NCBI GenBank assembly: GCA_023853785.1
Contig: JAJIRX010000836.1
Coordinates: forward strand, 1-47,335
Direction: 5' to 3'
Length of the DNA: 47,335 nt
Origin: Psilocybe azurescens
Lineage: Eukaryota; Basidiomycota; Agaricomycetes; Agaricales; Agrocybaceae
A program made the translations under genes and the position numbers. The notes below the pieces were generated by a model that was not told the DNA's origin, searched no databases, and saw only the letters and a program-made list of their open reading frames with translations. This document shows, piece by piece, positions 32,854-44,149 of the stretch. Numbering within the stretch: position 1 is the stretch's first letter; every line of letters begins with the position of its first letter.

Positions 32854-35009
32854 TCACCGACTCTTCCAGTCAAACCTCCCCTCCCACGCACTCGCAATCT
32901 GGAAGAGGCCCGTCTCGCTCCACCACCTGCCCACAATCTGCATCCCCACCGGCAACTTCAACTCCGCGTCTTTCTCCGTGACCCAATCCGCTGGGGCGGG
33001 CGGGAGCGTGCCAATGGGCAGCGTGAGCGCCGGGTGCCCTGTCCCGTTGAATGTGCAGCAGTTCAGGCCCTGGCCGACGGATTTCTGGATCTTCTGCAGG
33101 GCGGTGGCGGATGGCGCGGGGTGGGTGTTTGCGACCTGGGTTTGAGAGGAGAGGAAGAAAAGGGAAGGGTGAAGAGGGAGGGTTAGTTGGGTGGATGGAA
33201 GGGGGTGGATGATAGAGGGACTTACGAATGCAACTGTTGGGAGGATGAGGCAGTCATAGTTATCAAGGGCGGCGTTGTACGCGTGTTGAATCTCCATGAG
33301 CTTGTTCATCGCCTACACAGGGATGGCAGTAAATTAGTCAGGCTGGCGTGATCGACAGAGAAAGAAAAAAAACTCGCCTTGCCGTATACTCCTGACATCG
33401 TCTCCCATCCGTACAAACTATTCAATTGACTGTTGATTGTCGCAGGGATGAATTTCTCCCATTTCTCTTGAGTCAGCGGGAACAATCTAATTGAAAAGAG
33501 ATGAGACAGAGAAGAGAGAAAGGAGATAGACAACATACAGATCATGCAGATCGTTCTGGTAATATTGCCTATGCCCACTTGCTTGGCCCAGCCGCGTCTT
33601 TCCTCCCGCATATCGATTGGCAGCCTGGGCACAAGGTAAGTAAAAGAAAAACGGTGACAATCACAAAGAGGAAGGAACATACCATCCAAATAGTAGGCGC
33701 AATCGCATGCAGCGGCACACTGACTTCCTCCACAACCGCACCAAGCTCCTTGAACAACGCCGCAGCCTCCTTCACCTTCTCCGCCACCCTTGGGTCCAAC
33801 ACAGGCATCTCGAACGCCTCCTTCAAGATCCCTATGCGCTTACCCTGGAGAGGCAGCGCAGGGTCAGCGCCGGGGACCGAGAGCAAGGACGCGTACGGCG
33901 GGACGTCAGCGGGGAAGGGGCATCCGGCGCCAGCACGGTCGTCCAGCCCGTCGGCGCCGGCGATGACCTGGAGGAGGAGCGCGGCGTCGTGCACGTTCTT
34001 GCACATGGGTCCCGCGTAGTCGTGCTGCCATTCGTTCGAGCCGATAGCGGTGTAAGGTACGAGTCCGAATCTTTGAGAAAGAACACGACGAAAATTCAGT
34101 GTAGGTTCGTTAGCTAGAAGCTGTTCAGCACGTACGTGGGTTTGATGCCGACTAAGCCACAGAACGCACTGGGCATGCGGATTGAGCCGCCTTGGTCGGC
34201 GCCGATGGCCATGTCGCAGGAGCCGTCGGCTACGAGGGCACCGCAGCCTGAGCTGCTGCCTCCCGTGGTACGGCCGGGAGCGTAGGGATTGTCGACGGGT
34301 CCGGTGACGGAAGTGAAGGAGGAGGCGGACTGGCACATGGACTCGGTTGAAGCTTTGCCAGCAATCTATAAAGTTGAGATATATGGGTAAAGGTATGCTA
34401 GTGTGGCCAGACGCGAGACGTACAATTCCTCCTGCTTCAAGCACACGCGTTACTACTGTCGCGTCGACGAAAGGAACCCACGGAGGTGAGATAGCGTCGC
34501 TAGAGGCAAGATCGAGTGAGCATTAGTACGTCGAATAATAGAGAATATACATACGTTCCCAGAGTGCAAGGTACTCCAGCGACGGAAACGCAATCCTTCA
34601 GCACAACGGTCTTGCCTTCGAGCAAGCCTTTGCTCGAAGTCTTCTTCTTGTCCTCAATCGTGAACTTGCACGCCCATCCGCCGAGAGGGTTTTCCTGTGA
34701 ACCATATGAACTTTAAGTTAGTAGAATTAAGAAATGATATAGCAAACGTACATCAGTGCCTTTCTTCGGATAGCTAATGTTCTCTCTCGGGAATCGCTCC
34801 AAGTCAGGCTTCAGCGAAGGTGGGATATAGTCCTCCATAGCCAAGATCGACTCGACAGAGTCGTGGAATGCAGCGAGAATAGCTGTATAGTCCTTGACGT
34901 CCTGGTCGTTCTTGAACTCCATACCGGTCGAGATCTTCTGGCCCAAACGGCGGACGGTGTCTTCAGTGACGGGGTTACCCTCCTTCACGGCAAGCGAGAC
35001 AACAGACAT
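32854..35009 (-). CDS. Amidase signature family enzyme (acetamidase-like)
   Basis: Amidase-signature hydrolases cleave carboxamides using a Ser-cisSer-Lys triad. From MSVVSLAVKEGNPVTEDTV (start 35007-35009) the exons read ENPLGGWACKFTIEDKK, LLEGKTVVLKDCVSVAGVP (catalytic Lys), IAGKASTESMCQSASS, NPYAPGRTTGGSSSGCGAL (cis-Ser in GGSSSG), DMAIGADQGGSIRMPSAFCG (nucleophile Ser in GGSIR), GLVPYTAIGSNEWQHDYAGP, LQGKRIGILKEAFEMP, TINSQLNSLYGWETMSGVYG, YNAALDNYDCLILPTVA and GHPALTLPIGTLPPAPADW, ending at 32854. The triad is complete and no frameshift is required through about seven introns. The catalytic pattern and length (about 550 residues) fit fungal acetamidases and formamidase-like enzymes; the true substrate is unknown. 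It is divergent from the old-yellow-enzyme gene across a 396 bp spacer, and near the PuuE-type allantoinase. Confidence 0.85.
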
Positions 35010-35405
35010 AGCAGCGACAGTAAAGAAACAGGATTTGTTATGGTGAGATAGCGATAAATGCCTGACATGGTGGATTTAGCGTATATATAGTGTTAGGCAG
35101 ATAGAGTGTGGGGAGAACAACAAGGTCGACGCGCCGGGAAGACGAAGCGCTTGGGAATCGCGGAGTTCTAACTCGGTTATCTTATCAGTGCGGCAGCGGC
35201 TTTGGCTTCCGCTTTCCCTTCGCGGTTCCTGTCCGTCAGCATCGCAAATCTGACGAAATGCCTGCCCCTGTGTGAGCTTTTTGCCAGGCTTATCTCCCAC
35301 AATCTATACTAAACTGCTCATAGAAAGCGATGGAAATCCCTTCTTACCGGTCCCTGATCTCCTGCTGCCAGCAACGCAAACTTAGAACTCGTCCAAGATT
35401 ATCCT
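35010..35405. promoter_or_regulatory. Shared divergent promoter of amidase (-) and old yellow enzyme (+) genes
   Basis: Only 396 bp separates the two start codons. A TATATATAG motif lies at about 35081-35089, roughly 75 bp upstream of the amidase ATG on the minus strand. No obvious TATA precedes the + strand gene. The short spacer suggests the genes may be co-regulated, which the sequence alone does not prove. Confidence 0.45.
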
Positions 35406-37232
35406 ATGTCGTCTTCAGCTTCTTCCAAGTTGTTCACCCCAGTCGTGCTCGGGCGCGTTAAGCCTAAAACATCGGTGTGTATGATATACTTTTTGTCATC
35501 TCATGTGTTTTCTTACAATGTAAACATACGACTCAGTATTGTTCTCGCGCCTCTGACGCGCAATCGTGCTACCCAGTCTACAAAGCACCCTCGAACATGG
35601 TACCCTGACGAGCTGAATGTAGAGTACTACACTCAGCGTGGGCCACCGAAGGCGGTCTTCTCATTTCAGAAGCCACGTATGCCTCATCCATTTCTCACTC
35701 TGATATTTATCAATCGATTGACGACGACTTCCAGACCGACGAGCGTCCAAGCATCAGGCGTGGCTGGTATTCCAGGAATCTTCACAGATGAGCAGAAAGC
35801 CGGATGGAAGAAGGTCGTCGACGCGGTTCACGCCAAGGGCAGCCTCTTTGTCATGCAACGTCAGATGCCATTCTCTTAATTCCTATTGGATTCCCAGACT
35901 AATAATGATCCGTAGTGTGGCATCAAGGCCGAAACACACACTCCCTTGCTACCGGAACACACACGCTCTCATCTTGCGCAGTACCCATCTCCGACTCGAA
36001 ATTCAGCTGGGGTGGTACATCCACAGACTGGGAGACTCCCAAAGCGATGACTCAAGACGATATCGATCGGGTCAAGCTCGAATACGTAGACGCTGCAAAA
36101 GCTGCCCGAGAAGCCGGCTTCGACGGCATTGAAATTCACGGTGCCAACGGGTCAGTATTAAGTAGTTTCGCCTCGAAACTAACTCCAGTAACATCTTGCT
36201 TATAAATGGACCACGCTTGCAGATACCTTCCCGACCAATTTCTGCACAGCAACATCAACACTCGGACGGACGCCTACGGCGGCTCGCCCGAGAACCGCTG
36301 TCGCTTCCTGCTCGAGCTCACCACAGATATCGGGAGCGCCATCGGCTTCGACAGAGTCGCTGTCCGCCTCTCGTCAGTCTCTTTTACCAGAACCCCGATC
36401 ATCGGAAGTGCATAGTGCTTACTTTTTGTCCTCCAGTCCGTTTGGCTTTTTCAATCAAACCCGGGGCACTCAGCGACTCTACCAATGGACATATCTATGC
36501 AGAGAACTATCCTCTCTGGGTCTAGCTTACGTACATCTAATTGAGCCTCGTACGTTCTTACTTCCTTCTCTCTCATTACCGTTTAACTGATGCCCAGATA
36601 TTCCCTTCCATAGGGTTCGACGAAGTCCGTTCAGAACAAGACAAGCTACGCGCGTTGGCCTCGTCGACGAACACTGAAGAGCCAGCCCCGGAGTTCACGC
36701 CTGACCAGCTCACACTCCATCCTTTCCGCGTCGCCCTCGGCACAACATCTTGCATGGTCGCGGGCGGATACAACCCCAGTAATTGCTGGGAAGGCATCGA
36801 ACAGGTGTGTTATCTTTCCTTCCTTTTGATTTTAGTTTTGGATTCGAATCACCGCATTTGCTTATTCATCGCCGTTTTGTATTAGGGCGACCACGATGCT
36901 ATCGCATTCGGGAGATACTTCACCTCCAACGCGGACCTCGTCGAAAGACTGCGAATAGGAAAGCCGTTCTTCCGATACGGTACGTTTTATCTCCAGTCCA
37001 GCCACCCTGCATAGAATGTATGTATTGGTTCTGAACTATTCCACTTAGATCGCTCCCGATTCTATGGACCTTTCCCTGACAATGAAATTGGATGTGAGTC
37101 TTCCCTCTAAGATCTGGCAACATAGTCGGTGATTTTGATGCTGATTCCCTTCCTTTATAAGATACTGTGCATCCTAAACAAGAACTTGCAGCTGCTAACG
37201 AAGCGCCCCAGACGAGCCACGGTCCTGCTTAA
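35406..37232 (+). CDS. Old yellow enzyme family NADH:flavin oxidoreductase (two homopolymer frameshifts)
   Basis: OYE-family proteins are FMN-dependent ene-reductases with a TIM-barrel fold. The spliced product reads [155 protein letters not shown] and [20 protein letters not shown], ending QTSHGPA at TAA 37230-37232. The FMN/substrate motif IHGANGYL, the YGGSPENR loop and the late [10 protein letters not shown] block are all present. Two indels are needed: four A at 35466-35469 should be three (giving KPKHRIV), and GGG at 35640-35642 should be four. The physiological substrate is unknown. Relatives include EasA of ergot-alkaloid pathways, but most family members are not in such clusters. Confidence 0.85.
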
Positions 37233-37584
37233 GATCCAGTGGATCTCTGTTAAGCACCAGTCCTCATATCTCGCGTTTCTATTTACCTCGTGTATTAAAT
37301 ATTATATGTTTGAATTTTGAAATTTTATCTCGAACCTATGAGAACTCGTTGGTGACAGCATTAACGATCGGTAAATGGTGGGCGCCTATCACTTTCATGA
37401 CCTACTGAATATCGTAAATAGATGTCTAAAAATGCATTCTAACATGTGACAGACACTGCTATGTGGCGAAGTACCCAGCACAGGTTTATTTAGAGACAGT
37501 AAGAGTCGGTAGCAGCATGTAGCACCCTGAAGTCAGCGTCAGGCTGAACGGCGAAATCCGCTTCTAAAGGTCGTCAAGTCTTTT

Positions 37585-37689
37585 CGTGTGTGGGCTTTTT
37601 CGGTTTAAAAACCCTTAAAAAACCAGTCAAAACCCTGAAATTTGTAAAATAGGAAACCTGTATCCAAATTCTAAAAGCCCGTCACACAG
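37585..37689. repeat. Imperfect inverted repeat of about 105 bp
   Basis: CGTGTGTGGGCTTTTT on the left is matched by AAAAGCCCGTCACACAG on the right, with a two-base bulge. The interior is A-rich. It could be a tiny MITE-like element or a hairpin. No clear target duplication was seen. Confidence 0.45.
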
Positions 37690-37890
37690 AGTACAGATTT
37701 CGCGCCACAAGTACTATATTCTACTCAAAAACCCGGTGAGATAACGGGGAGAAGCCAGATTAAGATGCATGCTCTCCATTAGGATGTGAAATTTTCCCAA
37801 AACGGATTTGTGCCTAGATCGAATAGCCAATCGAACGTTCCTCACACAAATTGCTGATGCAACGTGGGCCGCCAAGATAATCTATAATAA

Positions 37891-37897
37891 TATAAAG
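37891..37897 (+). promoter_or_regulatory. Putative TATA box of the F-box gene
   Basis: TATAAAG lies 115 bp upstream of the ATG at 38012, followed by pyrimidine-rich sequence that would fit a transcription start and leader. Confidence 0.4.
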
Positions 37898-38011
37898 CCG
37901 CTCAGGACGTCCTTTGTCTTTGCTCTCTACCATAGTCCCAATTTCTCAGCCCTCCGTCTCGAGTCACTGACATATCCCAGAGGGAAGTGGGGCCAACTGG
38001 ATAAATAACAA

Positions 38012-39390
38012 ATGGCACCTCGAACACGATCCAACCGTGGAGAGATCATCGAGAAACAACGCATTCTCGCGAGCGGCGGAAGGCTCAACTCGAAAGGCCT
38101 CCCCGCTCTACCAGACGAGCTCTACCTGAAATCGCCTCTTATATTCCTGCGAGGACTGTTCCAACACTGGACGAAAAAGTAGATGCGGAATCAGAGGCGC
38201 CTCGATATCGTCATTTCACATTGAGCGCACTCTCACAGACGTGTCGTACCTTGCGCCGTTTTTTCCTGGGGTGTCTCTGGCAGCGTATTGAGGTGTTTGA
38301 CGGGATGGAAACTGGAAATGGACCTCTTCTATCAACACGTGGAAGATACATGGGGGGATGTTATACCCTCCGATAAAGCGCATTCGAGGGTGACAGATAC
38401 GCTAAGGAGCTCATAAGACAGTTGGAGATTGTCACAGTACGAAACCCGGATCTTGCGCAATATGTAAAGTCAGTTTCATGTTTTCAAAACTTCATTACTA
38501 TCTACCTCTGACAGCAGCTTGAAAATTTCCCTATTGTGACCAACTGTTGGTCCTCAGTGTCTTGGACGTCATGTTCGTTACTCCATTCTGCTGACAACGT
38601 TCTCGCAGAGGTCGCACGCTCTATGACTCTCCTGCCTAATCTACACACCGTGCAATTCGCATTCTCCGAAGGCGAAGGGATAGGCGGATATATTTTTGGG
38701 AAATATTTTCTTCGCACACATATCCCCAAGTTCGAACTCTTTGCATACCGCCCGGTTATCTCTCCAGGAAGATGTTTCCTGAGCTGCGACGTGTCGTCCC
38801 CTATTTGAATCACCGTTTTCTGCAACTGGATACGGAATGCACATGGGGGATTCAAGAACTAGGCTCAACATATCTGAGCCCGAACAACGCTGAATGTAAG
38901 TTCCATAGTTGAATAATCTATATATGACATTTCTAATCGACCGTGTATTCCAATTGTTCAGGTTTGGCAAGACATTATCAGAACTTGCATGATGTTACGA
39001 TTCACTATCTCACTTTTAAACCAGACAGAAATGTAAGCCATATAATGTTTACACACACAGCCAACTGACAATGTTTAGTTAACAAGTAGGGATGATCTAC
39101 AAAGAATCTCGCAGTTTTTATGCCGCCTAGGATATTTACACACTATCAGAATCAGCATGGATCTTCATTTTCCAGAGAGATTCAAGTCCCATGTACCGGA
39201 AGCATATTTTGCCACACCACCAGAGGAGGTCAATAAATGGGTGCTCTATGCTTGCAACGTTCTTCAATATTCGGGTAAGGAACTAGATAAATCTGTCCAG
39301 AAGCGGGTTATTCTCATGTACAAGGATGGTCGTGTGGAGACATTGGACGCATCGAAAGGTAATGACATTGTTACCACAACTCTAAATTAG
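38012..39390 (+). CDS. F-box-like protein (frameshifts at about 38125 and 38724-38727)
   Basis: From ATG 38012, MAPRTRSNRGEIIEKQRI leads to GLPALPDELYLEIASYIPAR, a typical N-terminal F-box helix, then LSALSQTCRTLRRFFLGCLW, also typical of F-box starts. Later parts read ELIRQLEIVTVRNPDLAQYV, VARSMTLLPNLHTVQFAFSE, GIGGYIFGKYFLRTHIP, QVRTLCIPPG, MFPELRRVVPYLNHRF, LHDVTIHYLTFKPDRN and the last exon ISMDLHFPERFKSHVPEAYF, ending at TAG 39388-39390. The repeating leucine pattern suggests a degenerate leucine-rich region for target binding. Such proteins normally link targets to SCF ubiquitin ligases through Skp1. Two single-base losses are required, one near 38125-38127 and one at the CCCC run 38724-38727. 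Agaricomycetes carry large, fast-evolving F-box families, and the target is unknown. Confidence 0.65.
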
Positions 39391-39592
39391 AGTAAGATAT
39401 AAATAAAAATGGTATTTAACCAAATATCGTGATGGCAGCACACCGAGCATTCGAGAATGTGAAAACACGAGCGTAGGCGGCCCCGACGCGCGACGCGTCT
39501 GAACTCAGGTGATAAATCAAACACATCACATGAGCGTTACCCCCAGGCCTGACTTTTGAGTAAAGAGTTTTCCTTCACCACGTTGCACGCAA

Positions 39593-40707
39593 ATGCACGA
39601 TCATTTCATGACAAAGGGCTCTCAAGCGACCACTCAACATCTGCATGCGTCTTCTCTGAGAACTCAACGCAAAGAAAGCTCCATTGGACAACTCTACTCC
39701 ATTTACAATGCTTTCAATTCTTGCCGGCGTGCGTCTCTGCTCTTCGCACAACATTTAATTTCCGATGAAACAAATCTTCTCGAACTGCCGCGGAGCGAAG
39801 AGCTCACAAAAATCTCTAAAGTCACTCTACAATCTCTGCCTGTTGAAATTTTGCTTCATATCTTTTCTTTTTCCAACTCGGGCCCTACATTATTTCCCAT
39901 GGTGTCTGCAAAGACTGCCAGTCTTCTATCCCTGGCTAAGCTGCATCCTATTCGACGCCGTCTGTTTGATCTATATAATAAGATCATAAGCAATCCCCAT
40001 TTTCAAAACTCATTTACATGTCGCTGGACAACCTCCACCCATTAGACAGGCAGGCGTACATCGACTCGTTACTTGCTCAATACCCTGTGATTCCTGAGGA
40101 ATTTTGTATGTGGATCCTCTCGGGTGACCCACCCGACTTGTCACAGCATGTACATGGCCAGGAATTCAATTGGGGAATCGTGGTACAGGTGATCACTGGC
40201 GAAGATTTGGTGTTAACTGGTTGGGATATAAGAACAACTCCCCACAACTATTTGCGATGCTGTACAGAAACAAGATCCCTGATGTCAAATTCATACCTGC
40301 ACTCCTAATTTGGAGCGACAGTAGTAGGACGGATTTGTTCATATTTTCTGAAGACGAGCATGACCTCTTTAGCAGTGTATATACCGCCCACTTTTTGGAG
40401 CACGAGACGTTGGCTGTCATTCCCCATAAGCGAGAAAACTGCAAATATGGTGACCACTCGGACGACGATTCTGTTTGCTACTACACTAACGTCTGGCTTG
40501 CGGATTGGGTCAGCTATGTAAAATGTCATTGGAAAGGTATTGGCCGTGTCGTTCTTGTTCCTGAAAAAATGTATGACGGATGTGCTATGCAAGTCGGTCC
40601 ATCCTGCAACCAGTACTAGTAAATTCGATGAAGCACTCCCTGCAACGCTTCCTACGTTTCCGCGGAATTTTTGCGATACCATCCCTCACTTTGCTCTATT
40701 CAGCTGA
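39593..40707 (+). CDS. F-box protein, first member of a duplicated F-box/NmrA pair
   Basis: From ATG 39593 the F-box lies at residues about 81-95 (SLPVEILLHIFSFSN). After probable splicing near 40000 the frame continues SLDNLHPLDRQAYIDSLLAQ, YPVIPEEFCMWILSGDPPDL, then, after a one-base shift at the TTT run 40206-40208, FGVNWLGYKNNSPQLFAMLY, PDVKFIPALLIWSDSSRTDL, AHFLEHETLAVIPHKREN and LADWVSYVKCHWKGIGRVVL. A further shift gives EALPATLPTFPRNFCDTIPH and a stop at 40705-40707, the version matched by the second copy at 44150-44908. The function is probably as an SCF substrate adaptor. The 3' end faces the NmrA-like gene 275 bp away. Intron positions in the first half are uncertain. Confidence 0.55.
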
Positions 40708-40982
40708 TATCGCCTTGCGTTTTTGACAATATCGGTCAGGATGTATGTATCGTGCTTGAGCTTTCTTACTGTCCTTTTACTGATCATCTTTCAAACTTAC
40801 AACTGAAATGTGAAATATTCAATCTCTCCTGGTCAGGAGCATATATGTGCCTTGATGGTGATCGGTTTCCATATATATTTTTGGTAAAGGAGTAATAATC
40901 CTGTAGTCCTTCTGCGACGCGCTAACGGTTTCACGCGCGGTTTGTACACATTCAGATGCCTCTATTAGTTTAATAGCTACAA

Positions 40983-41973
40983 TCATTTGATCCACAATTG
41001 CCGGTTTGCTTCAAAGTATTCCAACAGAGTGTGCTTGCCTACAAACTTGCGACCTTCTGCAGCGATAGTGGGATCGATGAATACGGCCTCTTCACTTCCC
41101 TGTTCGATTTTTTGTCCAATTCCGCTAAAAACTTGGCGTACTCCGCTTGCCAGTTTACCCGGACGTAGAAAGCTGCTTGCTCTTCTACAGTATATCTTTT
41201 GAGAATGTGATCTTTCGTCCCAATACCGAGGACGCAATCTTGGCGGCCTATTTAATCATGTGGCAAAGTTTAGTGAGTCTTCACCCTGAAGTACGGACAT
41301 AGACTTGAAATAAGGCTTACATCTTCATAGGAAAGGAGCTCTGGACCAACGACGAAAATATCCTTGTTCGGACTTTTCTCAGAAGTTAGACAATCGAACG
41401 CCGCTTGCGCGATATCATCTGTTGATACCCAGGGTATACGCCCATCTTGAGTGGCCGAGAAGATGAGGTCATTCTCTCTGATGCTTGCGCCAAAGTTTGC
41501 TTCAAAGTTCTCTGCGTGAGAAGATATGTCAGTTAGAATATTTTAGTGGAAGAGTCACACGCACGAATAAACCACGTAGGCCGCAAGACAGCGTAGTCCA
41601 CTCCGATATCGATGAGGTGCTGGTGAATTACACTCCCTGGGGCGGCAGATTTACTATCGGCTTGCACCTGCGTGGACGACAATAAGACGAATCGCTTGAC
41701 GCCTTTAGAGACGGCAAGGTCGACAAAGGACGTGACCACCGATGCATCCGTGTTAATTGGTGGTTTTACAATGTACACCCGATCGACATTTGCTTCGGCG
41801 CTCAAGACAGTTTCGTGAGTTGTCTTATCAAACCAGTCAAATTTGACGGCTTTGAAAGGTTCTGGTGCCTTTCCAGCGCGAGTGGCAATAACGACAGGCT
41901 GGTTTGCGTTCTGTAGAAGTTGGGCCAGGGCGAACCCTGTCCGGCCAGTCCCTCCTGTGATGAGAGTGGTCAT
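40983..41973 (-). CDS. NmrA-like NAD(P)-binding reductase, EasG/festuclavine-dehydrogenase type (copy 2)
   Basis: The protein starts MTTLITGGTGRTGFALAQLL with the atypical SDR glycine motif GGTGRTG, followed by VVIATRAGKAPEPFKAVKF, DWFDKTTHETVL, VDRVYIVKPP, VSKGVKRFVLLSSTQVQA, IHQHLIDIGVDYAVLRPTWF, ENFEANFGASIRENDLIFSA, GRIPWVSTDDIAQAAFDCLT, NKDIFVVGPELLSYED, KIASSVLGRKIT, KRYTVEEQAAFYVRVNW and KFVGKHTLLEYFEANRQLW, ending at 40983. The DGRIPWVSTDDIA and KDIFVVGPE blocks are those of the EasG-like (ergot alkaloid protein A) subfamily of NmrA proteins. Three exons with two introns. A shift is needed near ITFSKD/KRYTVEE and at the run of six T at 41108-41113 (+). A flavin- or NADP-linked reduction is likely; the substrate is unknown. 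TATA-like sequence lies near 42036-42049. Confidence 0.7.
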
Positions 41974-42228
41974 ATTGGATTGAATTGTTGTTCTTGGGTA
42001 ATATTAGGTTTTGTGTAATAGATGTTGATCCATGAGACTATATAGCTATATTCTCAAGTTGGCTGGGAAATTATGAGATGATGTAGTTGTATTCCATGCC
42101 ATAATTACTATTCGATGACAATCTCTGCCGTTTCTATTGTCTTACACATCCCGAGTCTCTTAGTAAGTAGCGTTCGGAATTTGGTCGAAAGAGTAGTTAT
42201 CATTCGTGATTTGCCCTTGTAGAAGAAC

Positions 42229-42600
42229 CGAATGGGAACTTTGAGTACCAAATCACCTGGTTTGTGCCTTTTCAGTGGGTAGGTGGGATTCTTTCGGTTA
42301 CTCCGATTTTGGTCCCATTTTTACACATAAGATCCACAACATCCACAATTCAAGCTTACATTGAGGAGAAAACCGTGCTTGATTTGTCAAGAGTCGAACG
42401 TGGAGGCTTCAATCCTTCAACCGTGCGTGCTTCTAAATCTCATTCATTTTGTGATTATTATATCAGGTTATTGTCATCGCTGTCGAGCTACCGCAAATTC
42501 TTGAGCGGGTCATCGAATTGGAGCCTCGCCAGTTTTGGCGCAAGCGCCAATTGCCTAGTTGGTGTTTGACATCACCGTTTTATTCCATTTATCTTGCTCC
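42229..42600 (+). CDS. Possible two-exon fragment of an unknown protein
   Basis: FEYQITWFVPFQWVGGIL and TTSTIQAYIEEKTVLDLSRV, ending GGFNPST, can be joined through a 50-odd bp intron (donor GTGCGT, acceptor TATCAG) to VIVIAVELPQILERVIELEP and RQFWRKRQLPSWCLTSPFYS. The second part reads like real protein with an amphipathic helix. I do not recognise the family. It may be one end of a larger or decayed gene. Confidence 0.3.
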
Positions 42601-42696
42601 ATACAATAATCTTCCATGTAAGTCAACCACATATTCCGCATGAGAATAGACATTTGTCTCTGCATAGCTCGTAGTTATATAATGGGCCATCTCCAT

Positions 42697-42990
42697 TTAC
42701 CCGCAAGGCTGATCATACTCGGGAAATGTCAGGCTTGAGTCTGGGTAGATACTATAAGCAATAACGCCGCCAGCATCAATTAACGCATGAAACCATCTTC
42801 CAAGCATTCCCAGTCCACTGTCAAGATCAAGTAAAATTTCCAAACAAATATTCTCACCCAGAAACTGCTCATATATAAATATGGCCATGCGTCGTAATCC
42901 AGGACCATCGTCAAACTTGGAGCTTTCTTGTTCATGGAATTTGGGTACTATACCCGCAGGGCAACTGAACAGACTTGAATGCTAGGTGCT
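42697..42990 (-). CDS. Possible exon of an unknown protein
   Basis: One minus-strand frame stays open upstream of its first Met: SSLFSCPAGIVPKFHEQESS, then FDDGPGLRRMAIFIYEQFLG, LDLDSGLGMLGRWFHALIDA and GGVIAYSIYPDSSLTFPEYD, ending at 42697. The composition is protein-like, with an acceptor-like TCAG near 42972-42975. No family was recognised and no start codon can be assigned with confidence. Confidence 0.35.
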
Positions 42991-43269
42991 AAACCCTGAT
43001 AGAGATGAAGGAGTCAGTTTAATAGCTCCAGTTTCTATATATGACTATCATCTGAAACTACCAGGTAAAGCTTGAAGCGGTTCACCTAGATATGAAAAGT
43101 AAATAAGCGCCCGCCATCGTCATTGATCTGGATTTACCCCCGGAGATCCAACTCATGTAGAATCAACTTAAGAAATCATCTTTTCCGAGCAAGGCCATGA
43201 TTATACTACCATAGATCTCCTCCTCTTGTAGCTATTGCAACCGCAAAGAACTTCGCTGTTTCTATGCCT

Positions 43270-43770
43270 ATCCATAGTCAATGATACCGACGCCGCCGTA
43301 GTTGTCCAATCATTCGATATCGTAACTTTCTCCCTCCATTCAAAATATTTAGAACACCCGGCAAGGAGGTTGACATTGAGAAGCAGACCTAGCGGAATTA
43401 AATTGTGATTCTAGAAGAGCCGGCCAACATCCTTCAGGTCCTGTTAGAGTTTGTGTGTCCACGGAAATTTCCAAGTCTTGCAGGTATGGATTTTGAAACG
43501 CTGACGGAGCTAGAGGAGGCAGCAGAGAAGTACGAGGTATACAATACCATGAACCACTGTGGCATTTTTGAGGCGAATAGCGGTGTTACTTTCTTGTTGA
43601 TTTATATTCCATCCCACTCGTCAAAATACTGTCGTACGGTGTAAGATTTGATTATCCCAGCCTGATAAACAAGGCTGCTCTGCAGCTCGAACATACCTTG
43701 ATACTCTTCCCGCAAAAACTCATTTACCCTGGGTATGTTGATCCTCAGGTTGTCCACTACCAATCACTTG
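43270..43770 (+). pseudogene. BTB/POZ domain protein, frameshifted
   Basis: BTB-domain segments occur in order: VVQSFDIVTFSLHSKYLEHP (about 43295-43355), then, after an in-frame stop near 43400 and a frame change, ILEEPANILQVLLEFVCPRK, DFETLTELEEAAEKYEVYNT (a BTB hallmark in agaric families), and after a second frame change KILSYGVRFDYPSLINKAAL and LFPQKLIYPGYVDPQ. This matches the single-domain BTB proteins of about 200-300 residues that are highly expanded in Agaricomycetes. At least two frame breaks and a stop make it probably dead, although homopolymer error may explain part. The upstream start was not found. Confidence 0.55.
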
Positions 43771-44149
43771 CAACTAGGAAGTCTTCCATATCATAACATA
43801 GGTCCAATATCACAACAGACAGGGCACTTCTACAAATTAAGGTGTGTCATTTATCAACGAGAGTTCTACTGGAACACAACCTATATGATTAACATGGTGA
43901 AACTATGAGGATGAAATGGGTCAGGCAACTGAACATGCATGACTGTGCCCTTCCCCTACAGCGGATAAGCAACGGTTTAAGAACGGTTTTTCTCCGAGTG
44001 TCGCCGCTTGCAGTCTATGAGTATCAGAAGTAGAAGCTTGATCAAGGTGGGCCAGAATTCTACCCGGAACGGTGATTGCTGAGAGCCGATCGGGCGGCCG
44101 GGTCGCCCCCTGCCAGCAGTGACTCTGAGACTCCTTTGCCTCACATCCA
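43771..44149. other. Intergenic region between BTB remnant and duplicated F-box copy
   Basis: No gene was recognised. The last part (from about 44140, the stretch beginning CCACGTTGCAC) is similar to the sequence just upstream of the first F-box copy near 39580, so the duplication begins here. Confidence 0.45.

Larger units (their letters stand above)
37233..38011. other. Intergenic region with an inverted repeat and the F-box promoter
   Basis: This holds the 3' flank of the old-yellow-enzyme gene, the small inverted repeat at 37585-37689 and the TATA-containing flank of the F-box gene. No further gene was recognised. Confidence 0.5.

Noticed and set aside
32737..33186. 149-codon + strand frame
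   Set aside because: Antisense of the amidase C-terminal exons, which carry conserved family motifs.
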